The notes under the pieces were generated by a model. It searched no databases. It saw nothing but the letters and a program-made list of their open reading frames with translations, and was not told the origin of the DNA. A stretch of DNA of 64,000 bases from Halovenus rubra. Its GTDB lineage: Archaea > Halobacteriota > Halobacteria > Halobacteriales > Haloarculaceae. This document shows, in pieces, positions 63,921 to 64,000 of the stretch (position 1 is its first letter; every line of letters starts with the position of its first letter). Both the position numbers and the translations under genes were made by a program. The stretch spans positions 27,381-91,380 of the forward strand of contig NZ_JAODIY010000048.1 in assembly GCF_026586665.1 (NCBI RefSeq), read 5' to 3'.

Positions 63921-64000
63921 ATAGATGAATATTGTTGCTCATAGCAACGGCACAAAGAGCGTGTGGGCTGCCTGAGAGGGCGTCAGGGGGGAAGGGGGTG

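Overview
The window is a stretch of haloarchaeal (class Halobacteria) chromosome. The evidence is the strongly acidic proteins, a tandem pair of CetZ tubulin-family proteins, a HalX-type response regulator, a Bat-like HTH_10 regulator, twin-arginine signal peptides and lipoproteins, PGF-CTERM-like surface tails, archaeal TpiA/TiaS/SUI1/Rfc proteins and TATA-type promoters. Base composition looks moderate (mid-50s percent G+C in the few lines I counted), which is low for most haloarchaea, so I do not name a genus. Most genes are core haloarchaeal genes. I see no rRNA, tRNA, CRISPR array, prophage or complete transposon.

Layout. 1-2.6 kb: thiI, a 45-aa peptide gene with a strong Shine-Dalgarno, a small membrane protein and a HalX response regulator. 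2.7-13.4 kb is a sensory and regulatory block: two paralogous winged-helix regulators, an APC transporter fused to UspA domains, an Lrp/AsnC regulator, a histidine kinase directly upstream of a Bat-like regulator, an unannotated structured RNA candidate (about 9.08-9.19 kb), a CGIC thioredoxin and a REC-PAS-GAF-kinase. 13.5-23.5 kb is an envelope block: a DUF2342 zinc hydrolase, an Hvo_1808-type surface protein, then M48 protease-DUF4129-DUF7269-DUF58-DUF7519 joined by four ATGA overlaps, with moxR convergent to it. 23.8-27.1 kb: the cetZ pair and an RFC small-subunit paralogue. 27.2-34.8 kb: a Tat-exported M14 carboxypeptidase, an aldo/keto reductase, a lipoprotein, tpiA and a HerA-like ATPase. 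35.0-39.2 kb: a second MoxR-DUF58-transglutaminase operon. 39.3-47.1 kb: SUI1, an NYN nuclease-like protein, serS, a one-Cys peroxiredoxin fusion, tsr3, a GlmM-type mutase, pyrE, a glutaredoxin and an archaeal HTH regulator. 47.3-50.3 kb: a lipoprotein with a 45-bp tandem repeat, an orphan IS200/IS605 right end, a MazG-like pyrophosphohydrolase and tiaS. 50.4-64 kb: a second REC-PAS-GAF-kinase, a DUF2298 (YYY) membrane protein, a GNAT pseudogene, an ArsR-type regulator, pgk, a CheC-like protein, a PUA protein, a LEA14-like protein, a DUF420 protein and katG.

The most interesting signals are: (1) the three-hairpin RNA candidate at 9076-9185 with a correctly spaced TATA box on the minus strand; (2) a CTGTATnnCTAG motif that recurs as inverted repeats beside both paralogous winged-helix regulator genes and the kinase gene; (3) two MoxR-DUF58 envelope modules 12 kb apart; (4) a GNAT pseudogene readable in one frame through two amber codons and an internal deletion; and (5) an IS605-type right-end hairpin with no tnpB. 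I found no complete novel defence or mobile system.
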